Positions 27,899-37,829 of a DNA stretch of 64,000 bases are shown here, piece after piece (the first letter of the stretch is position 1; every line of letters begins with the position of its first letter). The position numbers were made by a program, and so were the translations under genes. The stretch is from NCBI RefSeq assembly GCF_001625575.1, contig NZ_AUXV01000003.1:124001-188000 (forward strand), read 5' to 3'. Source of the DNA: Pseudoalteromonas luteoviolacea S2607. GTDB lineage: Bacteria > Pseudomonadota > Gammaproteobacteria > Enterobacterales > Alteromonadaceae. A model generated the notes under the pieces. It was not told where the DNA came from and searched no databases. It saw only the letters and a list, made by a program, of their open reading frames with translations.

Positions 27899-29431
27899 GT
27901 GACTGATAAAACTGTGCTACTTGAAAAAAAACTGTCTCAAGCTATTTCAGCGAGAAAAGCCTTAGAAGAAGCGAAGAAAACCCAAGTTACCATGTTATGC
28001 GACTTTGCAAGTAAGTTGTCCTTTGGTTGCAGAGGGCAAGATGTCGCTTTGGATAATCAACTTGCTAAATTTAGAAGCGCCCTCTCCAAAGGCACTGAGT
28101 TAGAGCAAATTACACCGGTTATAGAAAATGCGATTTCTCAGTTAAAGCAACAAGAATCAATTAACGAGTCTAATGAGCGAGCACTCAAAGGGCATATTCA
28201 AGGCGCCGGTAAGCAGCTACAAAAGCTCAAAGGCTTGCCTGATGATACAAGAAGAAAGTTGCGTTATTTGCTTGATCACGAGTTGGACAATATAAAAGCA
28301 AATGTAGACTACGTCCCTCTGCTAGATAAGCTACTGCAGTTTTATATGCAAACATTGCAGGCAAAAGCGGCACCTGAATTTTCATCTTCAAGCAGCAATC
28401 CAGAGTTAGCCATGGAATTGTTAGCTTTAACTAATGAGCTCGTCTTTGAAGAAGATGTTTCTGAGCAAATCAAACAAATTAAACAAAACTTATCTTCGGA
28501 CGACTCGGTTGATTCATTGCTCATGAATGCCGTCAGCATCATACGAATTTTCGCTAAATCCATTGCTCGAGAAAGACAATCAGCACAAGGCTTTTTAGTT
28601 TCATTAAACCAAACACTAGAAGAGTTACACAAATCGATTGTAGAGACGACAAATCAGTCTAAGTCAGTCAATCAAGAAGTGTCGGCTTTAAATAAGCGTA
28701 TTGAAGAAAAAATCACTAAGCTTAATGTACAGACGCAACAAGCGACTTCCATCTCAGAACTTAAGTTACTGGTGGATAATGAGCTTAAAGAACTCAGCAA
28801 AGATTTAATCGAGCGTGAGAATATTGAGCGTAAAGACAAAGAAACCTTGCTTGATAGCTTTGACAAGATTAATGATCGGATCAATGTTTTAGAGTCTAAG
28901 GTAACGAACTATAAAAAGCGTCTCAATGAACAAAAATTCAAGAGTCTACTAGACGGCCTAACCAAATTGCCAAATCGAGCGGCATTTGACGACCGATACA
29001 ACCAAGAATTTCATCTCTTTGAAGTTCATAATGGCGATGTCACCTTAGTTGTTATTGATGTTGACCACTTTAAATCCATTAACGACAAATACGGCCATAG
29101 CGCCGGCGATAAAACTTTGCAGGTCATTGCTCGAGCGTTAAAGAAATCAATTCGCAAGGCTGACTTTATTGCCCGTTATGGCGGTGAAGAATTTGTTTTG
29201 TTGATGCCAGGAATGCCATTGAGTGAGGCCAAAGCGCCCCTTGAGAAAATTAGAAATACAGTTAAGGCAATCCCTTTTAGATTCAAAGAGAAAGAAGTAC
29301 AAATTACAATTTCTTTAGGGGCAACCCAACTTAAATCAGGAGATACCACATTAACCGCATTTGATCGTGCAGATAATGCTCTCTACGATGCTAAAAACTC
29401 TGGTAGAGACAGGCTCTGCTTAAGAGAATAA
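27899..29431 (+). CDS. Diguanylate cyclase (GGDEF) with long coiled-coil N-terminus
   Basis: The 510-residue soluble protein has a GGDEF domain at residues about 345-510: DGLTKLPNRAAFDDR entry motif, DVDHFKSINDKYGHSAGD substrate/metal loop and active site GGEEF (428-432). The product-inhibition I-site RKAD lies five residues before it, as in PleD. The N-terminal 340 residues are helical with long coiled coils and no recognised sensor domain. It should make c-di-GMP in the cytoplasm. The start is GTG at 27899 with a weak ribosome site. ppnN follows 15 bp later, so the two may be co-transcribed. Confidence 0.93.
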   Translation: MTDKTVLLEKKLSQAISARKALEEAKKTQVTMLCDFASKLSFGCRGQDVALDNQLAKFRSALSKGTELEQITPVIENAISQLKQQESINESNERALKGHIQGAGKQLQKLKGLPDDTRRKLRYLLDHELDNIKANVDYVPLLDKLLQFYMQTLQAKAAPEFSSSSSNPELAMELLALTNELVFEEDVSEQIKQIKQNLSSDDSVDSLLMNAVSIIRIFAKSIARERQSAQGFLVSLNQTLEELHKSIVETTNQSKSVNQEVSALNKRIEEKITKLNVQTQQATSISELKLLVDNELKELSKDLIERENIERKDKETLLDSFDKINDRINVLESKVTNYKKRLNEQKFKSLLDGLTKLPNRAAFDDRYNQEFHLFEVHNGDVTLVVIDVDHFKSINDKYGHSAGDKTLQVIARALKKSIRKADFIARYGGEEFVLLMPGMPLSEAKAPLEKIRNTVKAIPFRFKEKEVQITISLGATQLKSGDTTLTAFDRADNALYDAKNSGRDRLCLRE

Positions 29432-29446
29432 AAAGGAGAAGTGCCT

Positions 29447-30790
29447 ATGCATGTACAGCTAAACCCAACAGGTGTTCTTAATCTATTATCGCAACTAGAA
29501 GTTGATTTGTTGCAGCAATCATCCACTTTTGAACGATATAAACTTTTTAGAAACTGCGTTTTAGCAGTGCTGAACGTAGGCAGCCATACTGACTCAAGCT
29601 ATGAAATTTACAAAAAATTTGAAGACTTTGACGTAAAGCTTGTAGCAAGAGAGCGCGGTATCAAAATCGAACTTACTAATCCACCTGAGTCAGCTTTTGT
29701 TGACGGTACGATTATAAGTGGTATCCATGAGCATATATTCTCTGTTATTAGAGACATCCTTTTCATTTGTCAAAGGCATCAAGAAGAGCTAGTAGAAACA
29801 AAAAATATTACTCACATGGTTTTTGACATGTTGAGAAATGCGGGTGCGTTGGAAGTAAATACCGACCCGAATATGGTTGTATGCTGGGGTGGTCATTCTA
29901 TTAATGAACCTGAGTACAAATACACCAAAGAAGTCGGTTATCAGCTTGGCCTCAGAGGCCTGAATATTTGCACAGGCTGTGGACCAGGTGCAATGAAGGG
30001 CCCCATGAAGGGCGCAACTATCGGCCATGCAAAGCAAAGAATTACAAATAACCGTTACTTAGGCTTGACAGAACCCAGTATTATCGCGGCCGAGCCACCT
30101 AACCCTATTGTAAACGAGTTGGTGATCCTACCTGATATCGAAAAGCGATTAGAAGCTTTTGTTAGAACGGCGCATGCAATCATTATATTTCCTGGCGGCG
30201 CGGGGACGTCAGAAGAGCTCCTGTATTTGCTAGGGATACTGCTGCATCCAGACAATGAAAAACAAGTTTTACCAGTAATACTCACCGGCCCGGCCTCAAG
30301 CGCAGCTTACTTTGATGAAATAGCGAAATTCGTTGAAAAAACATTAGGCAAAGAAGCTCTTAGCAAATTCAGCATTATCATTGATAACCCTGAGTTAGTC
30401 GCACAGACCATTAAAAATGAAATGCCGGCGGTACGAGAGTATCGTAAATCAGAAGGTGACGCCTACTACTTCAACTGGACTCTTAAAATAGAGGCCCCAT
30501 TTCAAATGCCCTTTGAACCAACTCATGAAAATATGGCATCGTTGGATTTGCACCTTGACCAGCCTAAGGAAATACTTGCAGCAAATCTGCGCAGAGCATT
30601 TTCAGGTATTGTTGCCGGTAATGTGAAAGATAACGGCGTTAAAGCAATCAAAGAGTTTGGCCCATATATTTTGGATGGAGACAAGTCTCTGATGAAGGAC
30701 ATGGACAAGTTACTTCGCGCGTTTGTCTCGCAGGGTCGAATGAAACTGCCAGGTAGCAAGTATGAACCTTGTTACAAAATTGAATCATAA
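29447..30790 (+). CDS. ppnN: Pyrimidine/purine nucleotide 5'-monophosphate nucleosidase
   Basis: The 447-residue protein is closely similar to E. coli PpnN (YgdH) along its whole length, including [10 protein letters not shown] at the start, [12 protein letters not shown], the LOG-family Rossmann motif [19 protein letters not shown] and a conserved [14 protein letters not shown] end. It hydrolyses nucleoside monophosphates to base and ribose-5-phosphate and, in E. coli, is stimulated by (p)ppGpp. ATG 29447 sits eight bases after GGAG; a GTG at 29441 is too close to the ribosome site. Confidence 0.95.
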   Translation: MHVQLNPTGVLNLLSQLEVDLLQQSSTFERYKLFRNCVLAVLNVGSHTDSSYEIYKKFEDFDVKLVARERGIKIELTNPPESAFVDGTIISGIHEHIFSVIRDILFICQRHQEELVETKNITHMVFDMLRNAGALEVNTDPNMVVCWGGHSINEPEYKYTKEVGYQLGLRGLNICTGCGPGAMKGPMKGATIGHAKQRITNNRYLGLTEPSIIAAEPPNPIVNELVILPDIEKRLEAFVRTAHAIIIFPGGAGTSEELLYLLGILLHPDNEKQVLPVILTGPASSAAYFDEIAKFVEKTLGKEALSKFSIIIDNPELVAQTIKNEMPAVREYRKSEGDAYYFNWTLKIEAPFQMPFEPTHENMASLDLHLDQPKEILAANLRRAFSGIVAGNVKDNGVKAIKEFGPYILDGDKSLMKDMDKLLRAFVSQGRMKLPGSKYEPCYKIES

Positions 30791-30917
30791 CCAACACCGA
30801 TACTACATTGATTTAATTTCATAAATTTTAGTCCATGTACCAGAGGAACGATGAACTCCCTTCCCCCCTCTGGTACAATGCGCTAATGTCTAACCCATTT
30901 ACTTTTTTAATTTTTAT

Positions 30918-31688
30918 ATGGCTCAATTACTTTTAATAGATGCACTTAATTTAATCCGGCGAATTTATGCCGTTGATTGTGAACAGGCTGGATTAACTGA
31001 CGAGCAAATTATTAAGAGCTGCCTTCATCGGGTAAAGAATGCGACACGTAAGTTATTAAAAGCCACGCAAGCAACCCATGCCATAGCGGTTTTTGATGGG
31101 GATAAAAGTTGGCGTTATCACTTGTATGCTGACTACAAAGCCAACCGAAAGCCAATGCCTGCAACGCTTAAAAGTAACTTAGAAATGGTCTCTCAAGGTT
31201 TCAATGACAATGGCGTTAAGGCTTACTTTCCACAGCAAGACGAAGCTGATGATATAATTGCTACGCTTGCTCATAAATCAGCACAGCATAATGTACAGGC
31301 AACCATTGTATCTACAGACAAAGGCTTTTTGCCGATGTTAGATCTGAATATTCAAGTTTATGATTACTTTAAACAGCAGTACATAAATGAAGAAGATGTG
31401 GAGTCTAAATTTACTATCGCCAAGGATAAGCTGCATGACTATTGGGGGCTGATGGGTGACAAAACCAATGATATACCAGGTGTTAAAGGCATTGGGAAAA
31501 AAACGGCATTAGAAGTTCTGTCACAATACGGTTCAGTAGAAGAAGCACTTCAAAGCGCAACTTTGAAAGAAAGCGTAAGAAAAAAATTAGAGACAGACAT
31601 GGACAACTTTGTACTCAGCAAAGTATTGGTTGCACTGCGAACAGATATTGAAATGGGCTTTAATCTAAGTCAGCTAAGGTTGACCTAA
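30918..31688 (+). CDS. xni: Flap endonuclease Xni
   Basis: The 256-residue protein is the stand-alone homologue of the Pol I 5'-3' exonuclease domain. Metal-binding carboxylates are in LLIDALNLIRR, AVFDGDKSWR, QDEADDIIATLA and STDKGF. The helix-hairpin-helix GVKGIGKKTALEVL near residue 195 binds DNA. Length equals E. coli Xni (251) within a few residues, and as in that family the full acidic cluster of Pol I is reduced. It cleaves 5' flaps in replication or repair. It lies 127 bp after ppnN. Confidence 0.93.
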   Translation: MAQLLLIDALNLIRRIYAVDCEQAGLTDEQIIKSCLHRVKNATRKLLKATQATHAIAVFDGDKSWRYHLYADYKANRKPMPATLKSNLEMVSQGFNDNGVKAYFPQQDEADDIIATLAHKSAQHNVQATIVSTDKGFLPMLDLNIQVYDYFKQQYINEEDVESKFTIAKDKLHDYWGLMGDKTNDIPGVKGIGKKTALEVLSQYGSVEEALQSATLKESVRKKLETDMDNFVLSKVLVALRTDIEMGFNLSQLRLT

Positions 31689-31763
31689 TTGCATTAAACG
31701 CAAATCGGTTGTTATGGCCAAACGCTTGGGTTAGGCTATTTTGGCTGTTCTCAGGTGAATTAA

Positions 31764-32162
31764 ATGATTAAAAAAGTTCTACAATATATTTTTCTAGGCT
31801 TGGCTGTTTATGCTGGGATCGTTTTTCTTGTCATCAATTTTTATAAAGACGATCCGCGGGCAATGGTATGGAAAGATAGAGAAGCCTTCAATAAACGGTT
31901 TATAAGCAAGTTAAAACCGAATGCAGAGATGGAATTAAACACTGTATTAGACAATTTAGGCAGTCCGGACCTAACCTATGTTAAGTCTGATGATAAAGAC
32001 GTGTATCAAATCGTTTTTTACCGGACACAATTAATGAAGCCTGATGGTATAACGACGCAAGACGAATGCACCGGGATGTTGTTTAAGAATGGTCAGCTCA
32101 TGTTGTGGGGAGCAGGTGCCATTGTAGCGTACGAGAAAGCACTTAATAATGTCACAAACTAA
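31764..32162 (+). CDS. DUF3192 family protein
   Basis: The 132-residue protein has one N-terminal membrane helix (about residues 5-26) and a periplasmic domain matching DUF3192: WKDREAFNKRFISKL, LDNLGSPDLTY, FYRTQLMKPDGITTQDECTGMLFKNGQLMLWG. The function is unknown; the fold may resemble SmpA/OmlA-like outer-membrane assembly lipoproteins, which share a similar short GxP motif. Its 3' end overlaps the next gene by 14 bp, indicating translational coupling. Confidence 0.85.
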   Translation: MIKKVLQYIFLGLAVYAGIVFLVINFYKDDPRAMVWKDREAFNKRFISKLKPNAEMELNTVLDNLGSPDLTYVKSDDKDVYQIVFYRTQLMKPDGITTQDECTGMLFKNGQLMLWGAGAIVAYEKALNNVTN

Positions 32163-33837
32163 TCACGAAGTATCAAAGCAACTTTTCGAACTCATTCAGA
32201 AAACGGAGATAGTGCTCAGACTCTATTATAACAAGAATAAATGGCCCAGTATTTTCCCTACGTTGGCAGAACTGGCACAGCTTTACAGAGAGGCCTATAA
32301 AGTCGCGCCCAATGCGCTACACAGCTACCTATCATTTTATTTTGAAGAGTATTCCCCGACCACCAACTTGGTTGTCAAAAAATGTATTTTGGTTTGTATG
32401 ATATCTGAGGGCCAAGGCTACTCTTCCAAAATTCAGCAAGAGTTACTTGTTGCCTGCATAGCAAGTTTTATTTGTATTAAGAATGAAAACGACAAATTAC
32501 AGAAGGGTCTCCCCCTTAGTGAACAGGGTAAAAAGCTATGGAAAATTCGCTATCAACTTGCTGTAAAAGTGCTTGAACACGGTGGTTCTATCAACAAGCA
32601 GGCTGCACGTGTTCTCGCAAGGCTTCAGCCGTATTGCGAAACATTGCGCAGTAAAAACCACACCCCACTATACGATAATACAACCCTTATAGTCGCAATC
32701 GCCCAGATTGTGGCTTTTGCTATTGCAAAGAAAGGCTGCAAGCGCAATGCGCTGAGCCTCACTATCAAGCGTTTATATCTAACCAATACGGATGAATTTG
32801 TACGTAACTCATTATACAAAATGGTCGAACAGTTCAGCTTGTTGCCTGTAGGCTCTTCTACAATCTATGAAGGTGATACCGCAGTATTACTTCTCAAAAA
32901 CGACCAACAAGTTTTATGTACAATAAAAAACAATAAGCTTACTAAACTAATTAAAACCCAAAAGCCATACAAATTCGAATTTAACCAAATTGCCACAACC
33001 GATAAGCAACTCTTGTACAAAGTTTGGAGCCATATCGATCTTCCTTCTATTGGCGCAAAGGAGTCTAACTTTGACAATACCTTTGCAGTGATAGAAAAGC
33101 TTAACACAGGCAGTTTTGGAAGCTTTAGGGCAATTGAAAAAACCATCGCGCCATTTCCCCATATTGAAGAAGCGCTCACACAGGCCGCTAAGCTTTATAA
33201 CAGAGAAGCCCAAAAAGGAGCCAACATTCGGCATAGTTTGACAATGGTCGGGCTAGATACCGCCACATTACTGTGTCAGCGCGTATTAATAGAACAGGTA
33301 ATTTCTCAACTTCGCCACCCTTTCGCACAGGATGTTTGGCACAAATATCAACAAATCTCCCTAATACTCGCAACTTTGATTAAACGTGCTTATGGGCAAG
33401 AATTTGAAAGCATTCTTTCTCCAATAAGTGCTGTTGTTGCCTTTATGCTTAAACATCATGATATTGATATCAAAAGGTTTACCTATACTGAAAAAGAAAC
33501 AGACGATGCGAAGCCTTACTCATTATCTCGGTTATTTGGCTTTCCTCACTTCGATGAGCATAAATTACAGACGTATTTTGAATCTCACTTTGGCGATAGC
33601 CCAGCACACCAAGCATTTCAAAATTCAGAGCATGAAAAGCACAATTCTTTAAGTGACGATGCAAAAACATTTGTTGCAGTCAAAATACTTGCTATGTTCT
33701 GGAATAGTGCGAGCTTTGAACCGACGGCATGGCAAAAGACGGTTTTAGAAGAGCAAGTACTCAAATTTGGTTGGTCTGATGTGGCTGAAGTCCAAGAAGC
33801 GATTCTAACACTCGCGATGCACAGTATTATTGAATAA
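32149..33837 (+). CDS. Large unknown protein with HDOD-like region
   Basis: The 562-residue soluble protein has no signal peptide. Residues about 325-430 (FPHIEEALTQAAKLYNREAQ, IRHSLTMVGLDTATLLCQ) resemble the helical HDOD fold found in c-di-GMP and stress signalling proteins, but without HD residues. The N-terminal 300 residues are helical and unrecognised, with a small beta-rich segment near 235-275. I cannot assign a function. It overlaps the DUF3192 gene by 14 bp, so the pair is probably an operon. Confidence 0.8.
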   Translation: MSQTNHEVSKQLFELIQKTEIVLRLYYNKNKWPSIFPTLAELAQLYREAYKVAPNALHSYLSFYFEEYSPTTNLVVKKCILVCMISEGQGYSSKIQQELLVACIASFICIKNENDKLQKGLPLSEQGKKLWKIRYQLAVKVLEHGGSINKQAARVLARLQPYCETLRSKNHTPLYDNTTLIVAIAQIVAFAIAKKGCKRNALSLTIKRLYLTNTDEFVRNSLYKMVEQFSLLPVGSSTIYEGDTAVLLLKNDQQVLCTIKNNKLTKLIKTQKPYKFEFNQIATTDKQLLYKVWSHIDLPSIGAKESNFDNTFAVIEKLNTGSFGSFRAIEKTIAPFPHIEEALTQAAKLYNREAQKGANIRHSLTMVGLDTATLLCQRVLIEQVISQLRHPFAQDVWHKYQQISLILATLIKRAYGQEFESILSPISAVVAFMLKHHDIDIKRFTYTEKETDDAKPYSLSRLFGFPHFDEHKLQTYFESHFGDSPAHQAFQNSEHEKHNSLSDDAKTFVAVKILAMFWNSASFEPTAWQKTVLEEQVLKFGWSDVAEVQEAILTLAMHSIIE

Positions 33838-33974
33838 TATTTATTCTATAAATATAAGATATAACAAACATAACTTTAAGTTATGACCATTTATCATTCC
33901 TTACTGGAATAAGGATGAATAAATTGCTATAAAACGCGCTTAATTTTTCAAGCGATAACACACTTTTTATTTCA

Positions 33975-34004
33975 TTGACTACAATAAGGTGGTCCTTCTA
34001 TTAG
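33975..34004 (+). promoter_or_regulatory. Candidate sigma-70 promoter of the isocitrate dehydrogenase gene
   Basis: TTGACT (33975-33980) is followed 18 bp later by TATTAG (33999-34004). This is a reasonable but imperfect match, 35 bp before ATG 34039 and its AAAGGAAAA ribosome site. Confidence 0.4.
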
Positions 34005-34038
34005 GTGTGTGCAATTTATTTTGATAAAGGAAAACTAA

Positions 34039-35046
34039 ATGGCTAAGCAAACAGTTACTGTTATTCGAGGCGATGGTATTGGTCCAAGCATTATTGATTC
34101 AGCTATTGAGATCTTGAATGCTGCAGGTTGTGACTTTGAATACGAATATGTAGATGCAGGTCTTGCAGCCCTAGAAAAAACAGGTGAATTACTTCCACCA
34201 GCAACTCTTGAAGCTATTGAGCGTAACAAGCTTACCTTAAAAGGTCCTTTAACAACGCCTGTTGGCGAAGGTTTCACTTCAATCAACGTAACACTAAGAA
34301 AGCAATTTGGTTTGTACGCAAATGTACGTCCAGTTAAATCTTTCGAAGGTACACAGGCACGTTACGATGATATCGACATCATCACCGTTCGTGAAAATAC
34401 ACAAGGCATGTACTCAGGTCTAGGCCAAGTAACTTCTGAAGATGGTACTGAAGCTGAAGCAATGTCAAAAATCACCCGTGAAGGTGCAGAGAAAATCGTA
34501 ACTTTCGCATACGAGCTAGCACAACGTGAAGGCCGTAAAAAAGTAACTGCGGTACACAAAGCGAATATCTTAAAGTCTACTTCAGGCCTGTTCTTGAAAG
34601 TAGCGCGTGAAGTGGGCGAACGTTACCCTGAAATCGAATCTGCGGAAATGATTGTAGATGCGACTTGTATGAAGCTAGTAATGAACCCTGATGAATTTGA
34701 TGTTGTAGTAACAACAAACTTATTCGGTGACATCATTTCTGACCTATGTGCAGGTTTAGTTGGTGGTTTAGGTATGGCTCCGGGTGCAAATATTGGTGAA
34801 AATGCCGCTATCTTTGAAGCTGTGCATGGTAGTGCACCAGACATCGCAGGTAAAAACTTAGCTAACCCAACATCTGTTATTTTGGCATCAATTCAAATGC
34901 TTGAGTACTTAGATATGGGCGAAACAGCTGAGCGTATTCGTAAGGCTGTAGCTGACGTTATCAAGTCAGGTGACCGTACTACACGTGATCTTGGTGGAAA
35001 CCACGGCACTACCGACTTCACACAAGCTGTGATTGAGCGCCTTTAA
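34039..35046 (+). CDS. Isocitrate dehydrogenase, NAD-type (short form)
   Basis: The 335-residue protein belongs to the isocitrate/isopropylmalate dehydrogenase family, closer to the mitochondrial NAD-dependent IDH subunits than to E. coli Icd. Visible are VIRGDGIGPSI, substrate loop INVTLRKQFGLYANVRP, TVRENTQGMYSG, the metal-binding NLFGDIISDLCAGLVGGLGMAPGANIG and the cofactor region AVHGSAPDIAGKNLANPTSVIL. It oxidises isocitrate to 2-oxoglutarate in the TCA cycle. Isopropylmalate dehydrogenase is less likely because of the substrate loop. Codon use is noticeably biased (for example GGT, CGT, GTA), as expected of a highly expressed gene. Confidence 0.9.
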   Translation: MAKQTVTVIRGDGIGPSIIDSAIEILNAAGCDFEYEYVDAGLAALEKTGELLPPATLEAIERNKLTLKGPLTTPVGEGFTSINVTLRKQFGLYANVRPVKSFEGTQARYDDIDIITVRENTQGMYSGLGQVTSEDGTEAEAMSKITREGAEKIVTFAYELAQREGRKKVTAVHKANILKSTSGLFLKVAREVGERYPEIESAEMIVDATCMKLVMNPDEFDVVVTTNLFGDIISDLCAGLVGGLGMAPGANIGENAAIFEAVHGSAPDIAGKNLANPTSVILASIQMLEYLDMGETAERIRKAVADVIKSGDRTTRDLGGNHGTTDFTQAVIERL

Positions 35047-35055
35047 TTAGTGCTC

Positions 35056-35082
35056 AGCGAATAGCGCCAAGCGCTATTCGCT
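35056..35082 (+). terminator. Perfect 12-bp hairpin after isocitrate dehydrogenase
   Basis: AGCGAATAGCGC (35056-35067), loop CAA and GCGCTATTCGCT (35071-35082). No U-tract follows, so it may instead stabilise the 3' end of an abundant mRNA. Confidence 0.6.
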
Positions 35083-35385
35083 ACAACTCCCTTCATCATA
35101 GCAACCCCCACTATTCAATAGCCTCTTTTTACATAACTACCCCCTAACTCCGCTACGCAATACTTACTGCCCCCTTTTAAACCCCAATTTTATTGCGATA
35201 AATACAGCAAAAACCTTGGTTTGATTATGCAAACAAGTGAATTTTTAAAAACTGAAATACTACATTTCAAATTTATCAACGCGAATAATAGATATATTAT
35301 GCGTAATCTCACTGGAACGCCTTGACAGAAAATCAAATTGGCCTTTAAATGAACTGGTGTTTAGATTAATTAAGTAGATATAGAA
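35083..35385. other. Promoter region of the acetolactate synthase operon
   Basis: About 300 bp, pyrimidine-rich at the left and AT-rich at the right. A TTGACA hexamer (35332-35337) is present, but I see no well-spaced -10 box. No coding frame is evident. Confidence 0.4.
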
Positions 35386-35445
35386 ATGACGTTCTCAAAA
35401 CTCGTACAGCTTGTCCTCGTGGTGGTCTTGGTTGAAAGTCCATAG
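35386..35445 (+). CDS. Leu/Val-rich leader peptide of the ilv operon
   Basis: A 19-residue frame encodes MTFSKLVQLVLVVVLVESP with four Leu and six Val codons in an 11-residue span and no Ile. It ends at TAG 35443-35445, about 30 bp before a strong terminator and 88 bp before the acetolactate synthase gene. This is the layout of ilvGMEDA or leu-type leader peptides, which sense branched-chain aminoacyl-tRNA. Confidence 0.9.
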   Translation: MTFSKLVQLVLVVVLVESP

Positions 35446-35474
35446 GGGCCTGTGTGAGTGAACGCTTTCATCGA

Positions 35475-35498
35475 CCCCGCCATATGCGGGGTTTTTTT
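35475..35498 (+). terminator. ilv attenuator terminator
   Basis: CCCCGC (35475-35480), loop CATAT and GCGGGG (35486-35491) are followed by seven T. A possible competing pairing joins 35430-35438 (GGT, TGAAAG) with CTTTCA (35465-35470) and ACC (35474-35476), which would disrupt the terminator arm; this antiterminator is tentative. Confidence 0.88.
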
Positions 35499-35532
35499 AT
35501 GCCAAAATTTAAATTGACTGAGGAATGAGGTA

Positions 35533-37254
35533 ATGAATGAGCAATATAATGGCTCCGAGTTAGTTGTAAAGGCGCTAAAAGATTTGGATGTACAGTTCAT
35601 TTTCGGTTATCCCGGCGGTTCTGTGTTAGACCTTTACGACGCACTTTTTGAACAAACAGACATCGAGCATATTTTAGTTCGCCATGAGCAGGCAGCAACC
35701 CACATGGCTGATGGCTATTCTCGAGCAACAGGTAAAACCGGAGTCGTACTAGCTACATCTGGCCCTGGCGCAACAAACTGCATCACGGGTATCGCAACTG
35801 CGTATATGGACTCAATACCCATGGTTGTGTTATCAGGCCAAGTTCCCTCAAATTTAATTGGTGACGATGCTTTCCAAGAGACAGATATTGTTGGCTGTTC
35901 AAGGCCTATCGTAAAACACAGCTTCAATTGCCGAAGCGCAGAGGACATACCACAAATACTGGCCAAAGCATTTTACCTAGCTAGCTCCGGCAGACCTGGA
36001 CCAGTTGTCGTCGAGTTACCTAAAGATGTATTGAATCCACAGCTAAAATTTCTGTATCACATGCCACAACAATTGGAGATGAGAACGTATAATCCAAGTA
36101 CTAAAGGGCATGGTAAACAAATTAAAAAAGCGGTTGAAACTATCCTCAGCGCAAAAAAGCTCGTTGTATACTCTGGCGGCGGCATTATTCTGTCAAATAC
36201 CTCAGACAAACTGACAGAGTTGGTAGAAAAGCTCAACGCCCCTATCACCAACACATTAATGGGCTTAGGTGGGATCAGCGGTAGCCACCCTAACTTTATT
36301 GGCATGCTTGGTATGCATGGCTCACTTGAAGCAAATAAAGCAATGGCAAATGCAGATGTAATATTGGCTCTTGGCGCTAGATTTGATGATCGAGTCACAA
36401 ATAACGTTACTAAGTTTTGCCCCAACGCAAAAATTGTACATGTAGACGTCGACCCAACTTCTATATCCAAAACGATACAAGCGCACATTCCGGTAGTTGG
36501 TTGTTTGGACATCGTTATCGAACAAATTCTTGAGGGTATAAGTCACAGTAATACATCAATTGACCGAAGCGCCCAAGAGGCTTGGTGGAATGAAATAACA
36601 AGTTGGCGGGCGAAAGACTGCTTAAATTATGATAGAGAAGCCGACAAGCTAAAACCTCAGACAGTTATTGAAAAGCTATATGAAATAACCAATGGTGACG
36701 CATACATTACTTCTGATGTAGGCCAACACCAGATGTTTGCTGCGCAGTATTATCCATTTAAAAATCCACGCCAATGGATCAATTCCGGCGGCTTAGGAAC
36801 CATGGGCTTTGGCCTTCCAGCAGCCATGGGGGTTAAAGTCGCATTTCCTGACAATGAGGTTGTATGCGTTACTGGTGACGGCTCTATACAAATGAACATC
36901 CAAGAGCTGTCGACCTGTTTACAGTATGGTCTTAACGTCAAAGTTGTGTCACTGAATAATCGCTCGCTTGGGATGGTACGCCAATGGCAAGATATGCTTT
37001 ATGATGGAAGACATTCAAGCTCTTATATGGAATCACTCCCCGATTTTGTCGCTCTAGCTGAAAGTTATGGCCACGTCGGTATACGAGTTGATCACCCAGA
37101 TGAATTAGATGATGCGCTGCAAAAAGCATTTTCAATCAATGACCGACTCGTCTTCCTCGATATTAGAGTAGATGAGAGCGAGCATGTCTACCCTATGCAA
37201 ATTAAGCACGGTGCCATCGATGAGATGTGGTTGAAAAAAGGAGTAAAAGCATAA
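35533..37254 (+). CDS. ilvI: Acetolactate synthase large subunit
   Basis: This 573-residue ThDP- and FAD-dependent enzyme condenses pyruvate with pyruvate or 2-oxobutyrate, the first common step to valine, leucine and isoleucine. Visible are [15 protein letters not shown], the catalytic Glu in [19 protein letters not shown], the FAD-region [28 protein letters not shown] and the ThDP/Mg motif GDGSIQ...NN. Length matches IlvI-type enzymes (574). The symbol follows the IlvI/IlvH pairing; an ilvB or ilvG name is possible. Expression is probably controlled by the Leu/Val leader attenuator. The stop overlaps the small-subunit start (TAATG). Confidence 0.95.
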   Translation: MNEQYNGSELVVKALKDLDVQFIFGYPGGSVLDLYDALFEQTDIEHILVRHEQAATHMADGYSRATGKTGVVLATSGPGATNCITGIATAYMDSIPMVVLSGQVPSNLIGDDAFQETDIVGCSRPIVKHSFNCRSAEDIPQILAKAFYLASSGRPGPVVVELPKDVLNPQLKFLYHMPQQLEMRTYNPSTKGHGKQIKKAVETILSAKKLVVYSGGGIILSNTSDKLTELVEKLNAPITNTLMGLGGISGSHPNFIGMLGMHGSLEANKAMANADVILALGARFDDRVTNNVTKFCPNAKIVHVDVDPTSISKTIQAHIPVVGCLDIVIEQILEGISHSNTSIDRSAQEAWWNEITSWRAKDCLNYDREADKLKPQTVIEKLYEITNGDAYITSDVGQHQMFAAQYYPFKNPRQWINSGGLGTMGFGLPAAMGVKVAFPDNEVVCVTGDGSIQMNIQELSTCLQYGLNVKVVSLNNRSLGMVRQWQDMLYDGRHSSSYMESLPDFVALAESYGHVGIRVDHPDELDDALQKAFSINDRLVFLDIRVDESEHVYPMQIKHGAIDEMWLKKGVKA

Positions 37255-37751
37255 TGAAACGTATTCTATCTATCTTGCTAGAAAATGAACCGGGCGCACT
37301 CTCTCGCATTGTGGGCTTGTTCTCACAGCGGGCTTATAACATCGACAGCTTAACGGTTGGAACAACAGACGATAAAACGCTTTCTCGTATAACAATTACA
37401 ACACACGGTGATGACCGTGTCGTAGAACAAATTACAAAACAGGTTAATAAGCTAGTCGATGTATTAAAAGTTTTTGATTTAACCGAAGTTAGTCATGTTG
37501 AGCGAGAGCTTTTGATGGTAAAAGTGTATGCGCGCAATGAATCAACACGTGCCGCGATAACACGGGTCAATGATGTGTTTGGTGGTACGATTATTGATAT
37601 GGGCAAACAGAGTTATACGCTTCAGCTAACAAGTAGTAGCGACAAAATTGAGAATTTCTTAAAGATGCTGTGTCACGAGAGTGACCTCATCGAGGTAGTC
37701 CGTTCTGGCTCTGTTGGAATAGGGCGTGGGGATAAAGCGTTAAGAAGTTAA
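37254..37751 (+). CDS. ilvH: Acetolactate synthase small (regulatory) subunit
   Basis: The 165-residue protein starts [19 protein letters not shown], an ACT domain that binds valine for feedback inhibition (residues about 3-75), followed by the C-terminal ACT-like domain that activates the catalytic subunit. The length fits IlvH (163) rather than the shorter IlvM or IlvN. The ATG at 37254 overlaps the large-subunit stop and has AAAAAAGGAGT upstream; a longer in-frame extension to 37227 lies inside ilvI and is rejected. Confidence 0.95.
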   Translation: MKRILSILLENEPGALSRIVGLFSQRAYNIDSLTVGTTDDKTLSRITITTHGDDRVVEQITKQVNKLVDVLKVFDLTEVSHVERELLMVKVYARNESTRAAITRVNDVFGGTIIDMGKQSYTLQLTSSSDKIENFLKMLCHESDLIEVVRSGSVGIGRGDKALRS

Positions 37752-37757
37752 AAACAA

Positions 37758-37782
37758 AAAAGAGAGCTTCAAGCTCTCTTTT
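37758..37782. terminator. Bidirectional terminator between ilvH and the HU gene
   Basis: AAAAGAGAGC (37758-37767) and GCTCTCTTTT (37773-37782) pair perfectly around TTCAA. A-rich flanks give a U-tract on both strands. Confidence 0.88.
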
Positions 37783-37829
37783 CGTTATTAGTAGACGACA
37801 TGCTTTTGCGTGAAGTCTATGTAAACCGA

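Noticed and set aside
35332..35337. TTGACA as the ilv promoter -35 box
   Set aside because: No convincing -10 element at 16-18 bp spacing, so I mention it only within the intergenic entry.
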